A DNA stretch of 64,000 nucleotides from Acidobacteriota bacterium (GTDB lineage Bacteria > Acidobacteriota > Blastocatellia > Pyrinomonadales > Pyrinomonadaceae), in the NCBI GenBank assembly GCA_016700075.1, contig CP065000.1, positions 3,231,001 through 3,295,000 of the forward strand, read 5' to 3'. Positions 52,263 through 60,933 of the stretch are shown here, piece after piece; positions within the stretch are counted from its first letter, which is position 1, and each line of letters starts with the position of its first letter. The notes beneath the pieces were generated by a model. It was not told the origin of the DNA. It searched no databases and saw only the letters and a program-made list of their open reading frames with translations. A program made the position numbers and the translations under genes.

Positions 52263-52353
52263 CCTTACGGTTATAAAGTTTGAGTAACTTGAACTTGCGT
52301 CGCAGAGACGTTATTGAAACCGGTCGTCGATCCAGCAACCTAAAGGAGAAAAC

Positions 52354-53310
52354 ATGAAACGCTGCCCAACGTGCGATAAGACCTTTGAGGATAATCTGAA
52401 ATTTTGCCAACTGGACGGAACACCGCTTGTTGACGACGAGCCGGCTTTCGATCCGTATGCGACGATCGTGGCGACGCCGGCCTCCGGTTTGGTCGCACCG
52501 GACCCAGAGCCTGGGGCCGTCGCTGAGGTGCCTTCTGAAGCGGTATCTGAAGCACAGGAAACCGAGGTGCATCAGACCATTGGCTCGATGCCGATCACCC
52601 CGCCGGATGACGTTCTGGAGATGCCCTCAGCGGATCCGCTCAAGACAATGTATGTGTCTGACGCGGAACTTCAGGAAGTGATGGGCGGCAACGCGGCTGA
52701 CGAGCCGGACCCGCTCGACCTGCCCGCTGAGCCTGAGCCTCCGGCGTTTACGGAACCCGACGTTCCGGTGCCGAGTTTTGGCGTATCGCCTCCGCCGTCG
52801 CCATTTGCGGCGTCGGAACCTGAACCGCCTGCTTCCGAACCGGATCATTACATCGAACCTGAGACAATGATCCAGTCGGCTCCTGTGACCTTTCCTGATC
52901 CGGAACCGCAGCCTGTCGCGCCTCCGCCTCAGATGTTTGAAGAACCTGCTCCCCCGCCGCCGATGTTTAACGAGCCGATGGGCGGGAGTATGGAACCTCA
53001 ATTCGGACAGTACGGAGGTTTTCAGTCGCCTGTACCCAATCCAAACAAGAATCAGACCTTAGCGATAGTTTCCTTGATCTCAGGATTGGTCGGCTTATTC
53101 TTTTGCCTTGGACTGACCGGGCCAGTCGCGTTGATAACGGGTTTTATGGCACGCAAGCGGGCCAGTCAGAGCCCTGACGAATACGGTGGTGAAACTCTCG
53201 CCCTCATAGGCATTATCACAGGAGCTTTGGCCACGTTGTTGTTGCTTGCTTTTGTAGCATATTTTGCCTTTGTATTTCTGATCGTAGGTGCCGGCATCAT
53301 GGCCGGTTAG
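52354..53310 (+). CDS. Zinc-ribbon, Pro/Glu-rich protein with C-terminal DUF4190 membrane domain
   Basis: A 318-residue protein. Residues 1-25 form a half zinc ribbon (KRCPTCDKTFEDNLKFCQLDG, shown by CxxC and a third Cys). A Pro- and Glu-rich disordered segment follows (30-225, many EPEPP and PPPP runs). The C-terminal 80 residues hold two membrane hairpins with a GFMARKRASQSPDEYGG loop, typical of DUF4190. It ends IVGAGIMAG. The role is unknown; the layout suggests a cytoplasmic zinc finger tethered to the membrane by a flexible linker. It lies 8 bp before the ferredoxin-like gene. Confidence 0.8.
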   Translation: MKRCPTCDKTFEDNLKFCQLDGTPLVDDEPAFDPYATIVATPASGLVAPDPEPGAVAEVPSEAVSEAQETEVHQTIGSMPITPPDDVLEMPSADPLKTMYVSDAELQEVMGGNAADEPDPLDLPAEPEPPAFTEPDVPVPSFGVSPPPSPFAASEPEPPASEPDHYIEPETMIQSAPVTFPDPEPQPVAPPPQMFEEPAPPPPMFNEPMGGSMEPQFGQYGGFQSPVPNPNKNQTLAIVSLISGLVGLFFCLGLTGPVALITGFMARKRASQSPDEYGGETLALIGIITGALATLLLLAFVAYFAFVFLIVGAGIMAG

Positions 53311-53317
53311 ATAATCT

Positions 53318-53839
53318 ATGTCGATAATCTCGGACGTTCTTCAATCATCCATTGCCGTTCTGAAGGGAATGAAGCGTACCATTTCGGAGATCCCGCGCGA
53401 GAAATGGACGGTGCAATATCCTGACGTGCCGGTAACGGTGCAGCCGCGATATCGCGGCCAGCATCTGCTGCACGTTGACGAGAACGGCAAGGAAAAGTGC
53501 GTGGCGTGTTATCTGTGTGCCGCAGCATGTCCTTCGGATTGTATCTACATCGAGGCAATTGACGATCCTCGGCCATACGCTGAACGAGTTGGTCGTGATG
53601 AGCGTTATGCAAAGGTCTATAACATAGACTACGGCCGATGCATTTTTTGCGGTTTTTGTGTTGAGGCGTGTCCCAAAGATGCGATCACACATGGTTATAA
53701 CTTCGAGATCTCTGTATACAACCGCGCCGACCTTTTGAAAACAAAGGACGATCTGCTCATTACAAAGCAGAAGCAATCAAAGAATTATCGTGTCGCTTTA
53801 TCGAGCGAGGACGTAGATTCCGAATACAAAGAAGTCTGA
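53318..53839 (+). CDS. NuoI-like 2[4Fe-4S] ferredoxin subunit
   Basis: A 173-residue iron-sulfur protein closely resembling NADH-quinone oxidoreductase subunit I. The N-terminal amphipathic helix (VLQSSIAVLKGMKRTISEIP) and the RYRGQHLLHVDENG segment match NuoI, and both 4Fe-4S motifs are complete: CVACYLCAAACPSDCI and CIFCGFCVEACPKDAI. No other nuo gene is within about 10 kb either side, so it is either a dispersed NuoI or a relative serving another electron-transfer complex. It begins 7 bp after the DUF4190 gene. Confidence 0.88.
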   Translation: MSIISDVLQSSIAVLKGMKRTISEIPREKWTVQYPDVPVTVQPRYRGQHLLHVDENGKEKCVACYLCAAACPSDCIYIEAIDDPRPYAERVGRDERYAKVYNIDYGRCIFCGFCVEACPKDAITHGYNFEISVYNRADLLKTKDDLLITKQKQSKNYRVALSSEDVDSEYKEV

Positions 53840-53869
53840 AATTGACGGTTCTTCCGTCGCCGCACTTTT

Positions 53870-54493
53870 GTGGACCTATCCGATATGCCGCCGACGCCGA
53901 GAGGCAGGCACCACGAGATCAGAGGTGCCGCTTTGAGGGAATTTGCCGGACTGCGATCAGACGAAGCTCGTCTCGATCCGCACAGTTTGGCCCGCTTTGC
54001 AAAGCTGATGGTCGTACCGTTCGAAGCCATCCAATCTCTGAGTCCAGAATCGCGTGAGCATCTGCTTGGGAGCGGAAAGAACGCTTGGTCCGGAGGGGCC
54101 GCATCGACTCGGCTGCCTGACGGAAGCCGGCTTATCATCCTTAATCCTACACAAGGCGTCAACCGTCAAAATGCTACTCTGATGGAGGAGATCAGCCATG
54201 TTTTCCTCGGTCATAAACCTAGCAAACTCGCTGTAGAACGCCGGGACCGGAGTGGAAAGATCAATGCGAGGGAATACGATCGGGCGATCGAGGAAGAGGC
54301 GTATGGAACCGGCGCCGCGGCTCTGGTGCCGTATTCAGCTCTGAAGAGAATGGTCTTGGCGGGCCGAACGTCGGGTCAGATCGCGAACCATTTTTACGTC
54401 AGCCGTGCGTTGGTGGAATTTCGCATCAAGATCTCACGGCTCTGGAGCGATTACAGGGAACGCGGCGGCAGCGGGTCCGATGGCAGTAAATAA
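53870..54493 (+). CDS. ImmA/IrrE-like protein with altered metal motif
   Basis: A 207-residue cytoplasmic protein from GTG 53870 (ATG 53885 is an alternative). The central helix reads MEEISHVFLGH, the position of the HExxH zinc motif in ImmA/IrrE peptidases, but the first His is Glu (EExxH), with an extra His five residues on. A helix-turn-helix-like AGRTSGQIANHFYVSRALVE follows near the C-terminus, as in IrrE. It may be an inactive or alternative-ligand member. The stop overlaps the start of the RsbU-like phosphatase gene (TAATG), so the two are coupled and may act in one stress-signalling pathway; that is inference. Confidence 0.75.
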   Translation: MDLSDMPPTPRGRHHEIRGAALREFAGLRSDEARLDPHSLARFAKLMVVPFEAIQSLSPESREHLLGSGKNAWSGGAASTRLPDGSRLIILNPTQGVNRQNATLMEEISHVFLGHKPSKLAVERRDRSGKINAREYDRAIEEEAYGTGAAALVPYSALKRMVLAGRTSGQIANHFYVSRALVEFRIKISRLWSDYRERGGSGSDGSK

Positions 54494-55782
54494 TGGCCAG
54501 CAAGAAGAACAAAGACGAACGCAAGCACGAACAAATAACGGCCACGGACAAGCTCCGGCTGCTGCTGGACATTACAAAGACCATCAGCCGTTCGCTCGAC
54601 CTTGAGGAAGTTCTGAATCTTGTGATGGACACTCTTGGCTCGCTGCTTACTTACGACGCAGCGGGCATTTACCTTATAGAGTTCAAGCCGGAGGACGGCA
54701 GCCCATATATATTCAAATCAAAGGTCATTCGCGGTTACCAGATCAGTTTTGACCTGATCGAGCCGCGGCTGAAAATGGGCGAGGGCTTTCTCGGAACTGT
54801 GGCTCAATCCGGGCGGGCGATCATTTCGCCTGACGTGTCAAAAGATCCGCGTTATTTTGCCGCACGTGAAAGGACGCGTTCGGAAATGGCTGTTCCGATC
54901 ATTTCGAATGACCGCGTGATCGGCGTGTTTGACCTTGAGAGCGACGAGCTTAATGCATACGGAGCGGACGACCTGGCTCTGATGCAGCTTCTCGCGTCGC
55001 AGGTGGCGATCATCATCGAAAAGGTTCGGCTTCATGAGCAAGTGGTCGAGAAAAAGCGTATTCAGGCACAACTGGAGGTCGCCCGTCAGGTCCAGCTCGA
55101 ACTGCTTCCGCCCGGCGATCCGGAATGTGAAGGATTCGATGTCAGCGCATACATTTTCCCGACCGAGCAGGTGTCGGGCGACTATTACGATTGGGTAAAG
55201 ATCTTCGATGATCAATACGGCATAATCGTGGCGGACGCCGTCGGAAAAGGAATTCCGGCCGCACTGCTGATGGCATTTCTTCGCGCTTCGCTCAGGTCAT
55301 GCGTCCAGATAGGTTATGCACCGAACGTCGCATTTTCAAAGGTCAGCAACCTATTGCGCGATTCCATCGAGGACAATCGATTCATCACGGCCATCTACGG
55401 TGTGCTGGATGTGACGAACAAGAGTTTTGTCTTTTCAAATGCCGGGCACACTCCTCCGCTGCTCATCAAGCCAAACGGCGAGTACCGCTATGTCGAATAT
55501 GGAAATCTCGCTCTCGGAATGTTCGACGACCTGCATTTTCACCAACATTTCATTCGCTTTGAACGCGGGGAAGTGATGGTGATCTATACAGACGGCATAA
55601 CCGAGGCCGCGAATCCGGGCGGTGATGATTACGGATTGGATCGGCTCGCAAAAAGGGTGTTGTCCGGTATCAACTTAACGGCGCGTCAATTGATCGATCA
55701 CATTCGGAAGGACGTCGCAGATTTTACCGAGCGTAAATTCCTCGATGACGACGGAACATTATTTGTTGTAAAACGCCTTTAG
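54493..55782 (+). CDS. GAF-domain PP2C/SpoIIE-type phosphatase (RsbU-like)
   Basis: A 429-residue cytoplasmic phosphatase. A GAF domain spans about 30-185 (LLLDITKTISRSLDLEEVL, MGEGFLGTVAQSGRAI, SEMAVPIISNDRVIGVFDLE). A short coiled linker follows (EKKRIQAQLEVARQVQLELL), then a PPM/SpoIIE domain (about 210-429) with the metal ligands in QVSGDYYDW, IVADAVGKGIPAALLMAF, NAGHTPPLLI and IYTDGITEA. Such enzymes dephosphorylate anti-sigma antagonists. No RsbV/RsbW-like gene is nearby. Translationally coupled to the IrrE-like gene. Confidence 0.93.
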   Translation: MASKKNKDERKHEQITATDKLRLLLDITKTISRSLDLEEVLNLVMDTLGSLLTYDAAGIYLIEFKPEDGSPYIFKSKVIRGYQISFDLIEPRLKMGEGFLGTVAQSGRAIISPDVSKDPRYFAARERTRSEMAVPIISNDRVIGVFDLESDELNAYGADDLALMQLLASQVAIIIEKVRLHEQVVEKKRIQAQLEVARQVQLELLPPGDPECEGFDVSAYIFPTEQVSGDYYDWVKIFDDQYGIIVADAVGKGIPAALLMAFLRASLRSCVQIGYAPNVAFSKVSNLLRDSIEDNRFITAIYGVLDVTNKSFVFSNAGHTPPLLIKPNGEYRYVEYGNLALGMFDDLHFHQHFIRFERGEVMVIYTDGITEAANPGGDDYGLDRLAKRVLSGINLTARQLIDHIRKDVADFTERKFLDDDGTLFVVKRL

Positions 55783-55818
55783 GAACGAGGCGGACATTTC
55801 TGCCCTTCCTCGTTCCTT
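55782..55818 (+). terminator. Terminator-like hairpin after the phosphatase gene
   Basis: GGAACGAGG/CCTCGTTCC, a perfect 9-bp stem with a 17-nt loop, beginning at the last base of the stop codon. Only TT follows, so it is weak or acts as an RNA-stabilising hairpin. Confidence 0.6.
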
Positions 55819-55836
55819 CAGTTGTCATGGAAATCA

Positions 55837-56097
55837 TTAGTGTGCGGTAAAGCTGGAGCTCACGCTGTCGCCGCCCGGGACGATCGGCGAAGTGTATTCT
55901 CCGTATCTGATCTTTTCATCGCCGCTGCCTGTAAATGCGTAGCTGTCAAAACCGAACGCATCTAGGAGATCGGCGAGTTCATTTGAACATTCCAGGTAAA
56001 GGACCTCTGAAAATCCTGATATCGCTCTAAACTGCAAGAGCCGCTCGATTACCTCAAGCGGTGCAAAACAGGATTCGGGATCTCGGTAAGTAGCCAT
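55837..56097 (-). CDS. Small hypothetical protein
   Basis: An 86-residue soluble protein (MATYRDPESCFAPLEVIERL start, ending SVSSSFTAH) with three short hydrophobic strands and two Cys. I do not recognise a family and see no signal peptide. A TATACT-like element lies directly upstream of the ATG, with no clear ribosome-binding site, so the start may be wrong or the mRNA leaderless. It is divergent from the FecR-domain gene and convergent with the phosphatase gene. Coding is likely but not certain. Confidence 0.5.
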   Translation of the reverse strand: MATYRDPESCFAPLEVIERLLQFRAISGFSEVLYLECSNELADLLDAFGFDSYAFTGSGDEKIRYGEYTSPIVPGGDSVSSSFTAH

Positions 56098-56264
56098 AGT
56101 ATACAGGCACCCTAAATCGTGCCCGCTGCATCTGTTTAGATAGATGTTGCGAGTTTGGGGTTGTTCGCATTTTTGAAGACATAGACGGAACGTAAAACCA
56201 TTGCATTCCTCACGTCATAAAGTTAGTATCAAGAGTGTTAATTGACTCGGAGGCATATTAGATC

Positions 56265-57380
56265 ATGAAGACCGCGAAGTTGTTTGTGTCGTCATTTTTG
56301 GTAGTTGTTGCGGCTGCGGCCGGTGCCGCCGTCGCTCAGTCGACTGCCGACAAATACATTATTTCTGCGAAAGCCGGCGGCATAAACTATGTCGAAGGCA
56401 ACGTTGTCTCGCTGACGCAGGACGGCGTTGGATCCAGAGCGTTCAAAGGTGATCGGCTGGAGGTTGGAGAACGTCTGCAAACGGGAGTGAATTCCCGTGC
56501 CGAGGTTCTGTTGAATCCGGGGTCTTACGTTCGGTTAGGGAGCAACGCCGAATTATCGCTTGTTGATGATTCGCTGGATAACCTTCGACTTCGTGTCGAC
56601 CGCGGTGCGGCGATGTTCGAGATATTTGCGACAAAGGATTTTACCGTGTCGGTCGTAACTGACGGCGGCGATGTGGTCCTTTCGCGCAGCGGCATTTACC
56701 GAGTTAACGCTTCGAACGCAGGCTCGACAAAGGTCGAGGTTTTTGACGGCAGAGCAAGCCTTTCGTCGAACAGCCGCATCTCCGCGGGTTCAGGAAAGGC
56801 CCTTTCTGTGAGTGCCGTCAATTCTTCCGTTTCAAACTTTGACCGCAAGGATCTCGACAGCCTTGCTCGGTGGAGTAAGGACCGGGGCAGATCGCTTGCC
56901 GAGGCTACGGCAACCCTTAGGAACAGGGATGTCCGCAATGTATTGATAAGTTCATTCAACATGGGCCGTTGGAACATGTGGGATACTTTCGGACTTTGGG
57001 TCTATGACATCCGCCGAGGAGGTTTTTGTTTCTTGCCCTTCGGTTACGGCTGGAGTTCGCCCTACGGTTTCTTCTACGGTCACGGCATCAATTGGTATAA
57101 CTTGCCGGTGATAATCCGGAACATCTCTACAACGCCTAATCCAACAACCGGAACGACCGCTCCGTCGAGCGGACAGGACGGTACAAAGGTCAGGGCCCGC
57201 CCTGCGGCTCCGGCATATTCCAGGATCGAATCTGACCGCAGAAACACGCCTATCCGAGTGGCTCCTGAGGTGCCGCCGATGTTCGGCCCGCAGCCGACGG
57301 GTACCCTAAGGGTGGCTGCTCCAGCGATGGTAGAAGCGGCTCCGCCTGCACAGAACACGGCACGTCCGACACGGCCATAA
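56265..57380 (+). CDS. Secreted FecR-domain protein
   Basis: A 371-residue exported protein: MKTAKLFVSSFLVVVAAAAG then AAVAQS is a clear signal peptide. Residues about 55-200 form a FecR-type beta domain (FKGDRLEVGERLQTGVNSRA, LNPGSYVRLGSNAELSL, LSRSGIYRVN, FDGRASLSS). A region rich in Trp, Tyr and Gly follows (WNMWDTFGLWVYDIRRG), and then a Pro/Thr-rich tail (270-371). Unlike FecR proper it is not a sigma regulator; secreted forms are common in Acidobacteria with unknown roles. GGAGG ribosome-binding site. Confidence 0.85.
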   Translation: MKTAKLFVSSFLVVVAAAAGAAVAQSTADKYIISAKAGGINYVEGNVVSLTQDGVGSRAFKGDRLEVGERLQTGVNSRAEVLLNPGSYVRLGSNAELSLVDDSLDNLRLRVDRGAAMFEIFATKDFTVSVVTDGGDVVLSRSGIYRVNASNAGSTKVEVFDGRASLSSNSRISAGSGKALSVSAVNSSVSNFDRKDLDSLARWSKDRGRSLAEATATLRNRDVRNVLISSFNMGRWNMWDTFGLWVYDIRRGGFCFLPFGYGWSSPYGFFYGHGINWYNLPVIIRNISTTPNPTTGTTAPSSGQDGTKVRARPAAPAYSRIESDRRNTPIRVAPEVPPMFGPQPTGTLRVAAPAMVEAAPPAQNTARPTRP

Positions 57381-57401
57381 TTATATTGAAAGGGTTTCGA
57401 G

Positions 57402-57428
57402 AAGGCTGCCTCATTTGGCAGCCTTTTT
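57402..57428 (+). terminator. Terminator of the FecR-domain gene
   Basis: AAGGCTGCC-TCATTT-GGCAGCCTT, a perfect 9-bp stem merging into TTTTT at 57424-57428. Works on the plus strand; it overlaps the stop codon region of the convergent CPBP protease gene by two bases. Confidence 0.85.
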
Positions 57429-58266
57429 ATTTTGCAAGCGTGGCCACGGCCTCTACCGGGATCTGCTCTCGCAGATACGGTTCAGCTATAAGGAAAATGG
57501 ACTGCAAGCCGTTGAAGAACATATGCAGTAGGATACACGGCAGAAGATTACCGGAGACTATTCGGATGAAAGTGAGTATCACGCTGAGCAGAGTAAGCAG
57601 AAAGATCGTTGAAAAACTTGGATAGTACTGCGGCACGTGAACTACAGCGAAGAGCATCGTTGTGAATGCAAAGGCCGCCGGCACGCCAAATTTCGCTTGG
57701 AACGACGAGTAGACAACACCCCGATAGACAACCTCTTCCACAATAGGAGCCGTAACTGTAGCGATCACTGCGATTACATATACCGCCTCTCGCGAACTTT
57801 TCAGGATCCTGAGAAGCTCATTTTCCTGTTCGGGAAAATAATGTCCAACGATCGCGGCAAGTGCGAAAAAACCTGACAAGATAAGAAAATAATGCCACCA
57901 GCGAAAGCCGCCGCGTTCCCAACCGAGTGACTCCCTGAATCTGAATCGGGACATCCTCGTGACGACCAGCCAAGCAAGGCCGAGGGTCAACAAATGGGCC
58001 GGTATGATGCCGACGAGCTGGAGTATTATCGAGGTCGGATCAGATTTCGCAAACTCCATTATCTGGTCCGTATTGGCGACAGGCGTAGAGAGCGTCGCAA
58101 GATACGGCAGTAAAAAGAGCGAAGGTATGAGCATGATAAGCAACACGCTCGCGAACCATACGCCGATAGCTTCGCCCACGGACCATTTCGGGGAATTAGG
58201 TGACTGAATGTCGTCGGATGCCGGCAGCTTGCTTTCTTCGATTACCACGAGTGAGAGTTTAGCCAA
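57427..58266 (-). CDS. CPBP-family intramembrane metalloprotease (CAAX-like)
   Basis: A 279-residue membrane protein with about seven helices. The family motifs are present: APIVEEVVYRGVVYSSFQ (EExxxR, motif 1) and FAVVHVPQY (motif 2 His), plus a later ILLHMFFNGLQ with the second His and Asn. The N-terminal cytoplasmic stretch is short. Substrates of bacterial CPBP proteins are mostly unknown; roles in protein maturation or bacteriocin immunity are seen elsewhere. Monocistronic by position. Confidence 0.9.
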   Translation of the reverse strand: MAKLSLVVIEESKLPASDDIQSPNSPKWSVGEAIGVWFASVLLIMLIPSLFLLPYLATLSTPVANTDQIMEFAKSDPTSIILQLVGIIPAHLLTLGLAWLVVTRMSRFRFRESLGWERGGFRWWHYFLILSGFFALAAIVGHYFPEQENELLRILKSSREAVYVIAVIATVTAPIVEEVVYRGVVYSSFQAKFGVPAAFAFTTMLFAVVHVPQYYPSFSTIFLLTLLSVILTFIRIVSGNLLPCILLHMFFNGLQSIFLIAEPYLREQIPVEAVATLAK

Positions 58267-58336
58267 TCAACATAAACTCGCCAAGTTTGTCTTTCTAATT
58301 TGAACCACGAGGCGATTCGCGATAGTCTAGAAACCC

Positions 58337-59140
58337 GTGGAGCACCACGGCAATTTAAGCTCACAAAATGTTATTGCGGTAATACCGGCAAGGTATTCGT
58401 CGACCCGTTTGCCCGGAAAAATGCTGGCCGAGATCGGCGGCTTGCCGATGGTGGTGTTGACTGCGAAACGGGCCGTGAAAGCCTCGTTGGTTGACCGGGT
58501 TATCGTGGCGACGGACGACGACCGCGTCGCACAGGCTGCGGCTGCTCATGGTTTTGAGGCGGTAATGACCTCGCCGTATCATGCGTCGGGCAGCGACCGT
58601 ATCGCTGAGGTTGCCGAAGGCCTGCCGGCAGGCTCGATCATAGTGAACGTGCAGGGCGACGAGCCTCTTATTTCGGCGGAAACAATAGACCATGCTGTTG
58701 AGGCGATGTTAAGGTCCGACGCGGACATCGTTACGACGTCGGAGTCGATCGATAGCGTTGATGATATTTTTGACAGCAATATCGTTAAGGCGGTCGTCGG
58801 CGAGGATGGCAATGCTGTCTATTTTTCTCGATCGCCGGTGCCATATTTGCGCGACGCCGCGATGCTCCACGGCGGCGATCTGCGAAAAGCGTTGATGAGC
58901 GAACCGCAACTGCTCTCTGCGTTTCGCAAACATACAGGGCTGTATGTTTACAGGCGTGAATATCTTCTTGAATTCACGAAAATGCCGCAATCGCGGCTGG
59001 AAAAATTGGAAATGCTCGAACAGCTCCGAGCATTGGAGAACGGTGCTCGAATAATGGTCGTCAATGCTTTGGAGAGGTCGATCGGGGTTGATAGCGAGGC
59101 CGATCTTGAACGTGTCAGAGGAATGTTCACCGGAGGCTAG
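58337..59140 (+). CDS. kdsB: 3-deoxy-manno-octulosonate cytidylyltransferase
   Basis: KdsB activates Kdo to CMP-Kdo for lipopolysaccharide core synthesis. The 267-residue protein opens with VIAVIPARYSSTRLPGKML, the CTP-binding signature, and contains VQGDEPLISAETID and NAVYFSRSPVPYLRD. Start is probably GTG 58337; no in-frame ATG precedes the conserved region. It is 14 bp from pyrG, which makes CTP, its substrate, so the arrangement is metabolically sensible. Confidence 0.95.
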   Translation: MEHHGNLSSQNVIAVIPARYSSTRLPGKMLAEIGGLPMVVLTAKRAVKASLVDRVIVATDDDRVAQAAAAHGFEAVMTSPYHASGSDRIAEVAEGLPAGSIIVNVQGDEPLISAETIDHAVEAMLRSDADIVTTSESIDSVDDIFDSNIVKAVVGEDGNAVYFSRSPVPYLRDAAMLHGGDLRKALMSEPQLLSAFRKHTGLYVYRREYLLEFTKMPQSRLEKLEMLEQLRALENGARIMVVNALERSIGVDSEADLERVRGMFTGG

Positions 59141-59154
59141 GCGGAAAGGATCAT

Positions 59155-60852
59155 ATGACCAAATACATATTTGTTACAGGCGGCGTTGTTTCAAGTCTTG
59201 GAAAGGGAATCGCTGCAAGTTCGATAGGATGCTTGCTCGAGGCACGAGGGCTCAAGGTTCAGATGATGAAGCTCGATCCGTATATAAATGTAGATCCGGG
59301 CACAATGTCGCCGTTTCAGCACGGCGAGGTCTTTGTGACCGATGACGGAGCTGAGACTGATCTTGATCTAGGCCATTACGAGCGTTTTACCCACGCCAAG
59401 CTGTCGCAGGCGAATAATTGGACCAGCGGCCGTATCTATCTTTCCGTTATCGAAAAGGAACGCCGCGGCGAATACCTCGGCAAGACCATTCAGGTCATTC
59501 CGCACATCACTGATGAGATAAAGGATGCCGTTCGAAAGGTCGCAGAAATGCACGAACCCGACGTTCTGATCGTCGAGATCGGCGGTACTGTCGGCGACAT
59601 CGAGTCTCTACCGTTTATGGAAGCCATTCGTCAGATGGGCAACGAGGTCGGGCGGAACAACGCGATCTTTGTGCACGTAACGCTCGTGCCCTTCATTGCC
59701 GCCGCCGGAGAATTGAAGACCAAACCGACACAGCACAGCGTCCGCGAGCTCCGCGAGATCGGTATCGCGCCGGACGTTCTGCTTTGCCGTTCGGACAGGC
59801 CACTCTCAGCCGATCTTCGTCGAAAGATCGCACTGTTCTGCAATGTTCAGGAGAATGCCGTTGTTTCTGCACTCGACGTAGAAACGATATACGAGGTGCC
59901 ACTTGCGTTTCACGATCAAGGGCTCGATGACCTTATAGTGAACACGCTTCACCTGAACGAGCAATTCCCAACGGCCGAACTTCGCCCTTGGCGCGAACTC
60001 GTAGCCACGATCAAGGAGCCGTCCGAAGGCGCGGTCAGCATAGCGATCGTTGGAAAGTACGTTGAACTCGAAGACTCTTACAAATCGCTTCGCGAGGCAC
60101 TGACCCACGCCGGCGTAGCGAATGACCTTCGCGTGAATGTGACTTGGATCGAATCCGAAAATCTGATGAAGGACGGCTATGAGGTCGATCTGCAGGACTT
60201 TGACGCGATACTTGTCCCCGGCGGCTTCGGCAAACGCGGCATCGGCGGTATGCTCCGTGCGATCAAATACGCACGCCGATCGGGAACGCCTTATTTCGGC
60301 ATCTGTCTGGGAATGCAGACCGCTTGTATCGAATTCGCCCGCAACGTCTGCGGTATGAGCGACGCCGATTCGACCGAATTCAATGAAGCGACGCCGTTCC
60401 CGGTCATATTTAAACTCCGTGATCTGGTTGATGTAGAAGAATACGGCGGTACGATGCGTCTCGGAGCATGGGATTGCTCTCTTAAGGAAGGTTCGCTAGC
60501 ACGCGACGTGTACCACAGAGCCGATACTATTAGTGAAAGGCACCGCCACAGATACGAATTCAACCCTGAGTTTCGCGACGTACTCGAACGTGAAGGACTG
60601 GTATTCAGCGGAGTCTCGCCTGACGGGAAATTTGTCGAGATGGTCGAGCTGCCGCGTGAGGTGCATCCGTATTTCATCGCTTGCCAATTTCATCCTGAAT
60701 ATAAGTCTAAACCGCTCGACGTGCACCCGCTGTTTGACGCTTTTGTAAAAGCCGCATGGAATAATCGGGTCAGAAGCGAGAACCTGGAGCACGATGTGAC
60801 CAGCGAAAAGCCGTTGGAACTGCCTGAACGAGCAGAGGTCGCGGCGGACTAA
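59155..60852 (+). CDS. pyrG: CTP synthase
   Basis: PyrG aminates UTP to CTP with ATP and glutamine. The 565 residues include the amidoligase start TKYIFVTGGVVSSLGKGI, KLDPYINVDPGTMSPFQHGE and IEIGGTVGDIESLPF. A glutamine amidotransferase domain follows with VPGGFGKRGIGG, the nucleophile elbow FGICLGMQ (Cys near 383) and ACQFHPEYKSKP (His, Glu near 518). All catalytic residues are present. It sits between kdsB and kdsA, feeding CTP into CMP-Kdo synthesis; the rest of de novo pyrimidine synthesis is at 7-11 kb. Confidence 0.98.
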   Translation: MTKYIFVTGGVVSSLGKGIAASSIGCLLEARGLKVQMMKLDPYINVDPGTMSPFQHGEVFVTDDGAETDLDLGHYERFTHAKLSQANNWTSGRIYLSVIEKERRGEYLGKTIQVIPHITDEIKDAVRKVAEMHEPDVLIVEIGGTVGDIESLPFMEAIRQMGNEVGRNNAIFVHVTLVPFIAAAGELKTKPTQHSVRELREIGIAPDVLLCRSDRPLSADLRRKIALFCNVQENAVVSALDVETIYEVPLAFHDQGLDDLIVNTLHLNEQFPTAELRPWRELVATIKEPSEGAVSIAIVGKYVELEDSYKSLREALTHAGVANDLRVNVTWIESENLMKDGYEVDLQDFDAILVPGGFGKRGIGGMLRAIKYARRSGTPYFGICLGMQTACIEFARNVCGMSDADSTEFNEATPFPVIFKLRDLVDVEEYGGTMRLGAWDCSLKEGSLARDVYHRADTISERHRHRYEFNPEFRDVLEREGLVFSGVSPDGKFVEMVELPREVHPYFIACQFHPEYKSKPLDVHPLFDAFVKAAWNNRVRSENLEHDVTSEKPLELPERAEVAAD

Positions 60853-60933
60853 GTTCAGCAGCAGCGTAACGCAGGTATCCGACAGTAAAAGACTGTCTGT
60901 GCTAATCTGTGTCTATATTTGGTTCTAGTGATT

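Noticed and set aside
52263..52353. Possible tRNA in the gap before the DUF4190 gene
   Set aside because: No acceptor-stem pairing and no GGTTCRANYCC T-loop.
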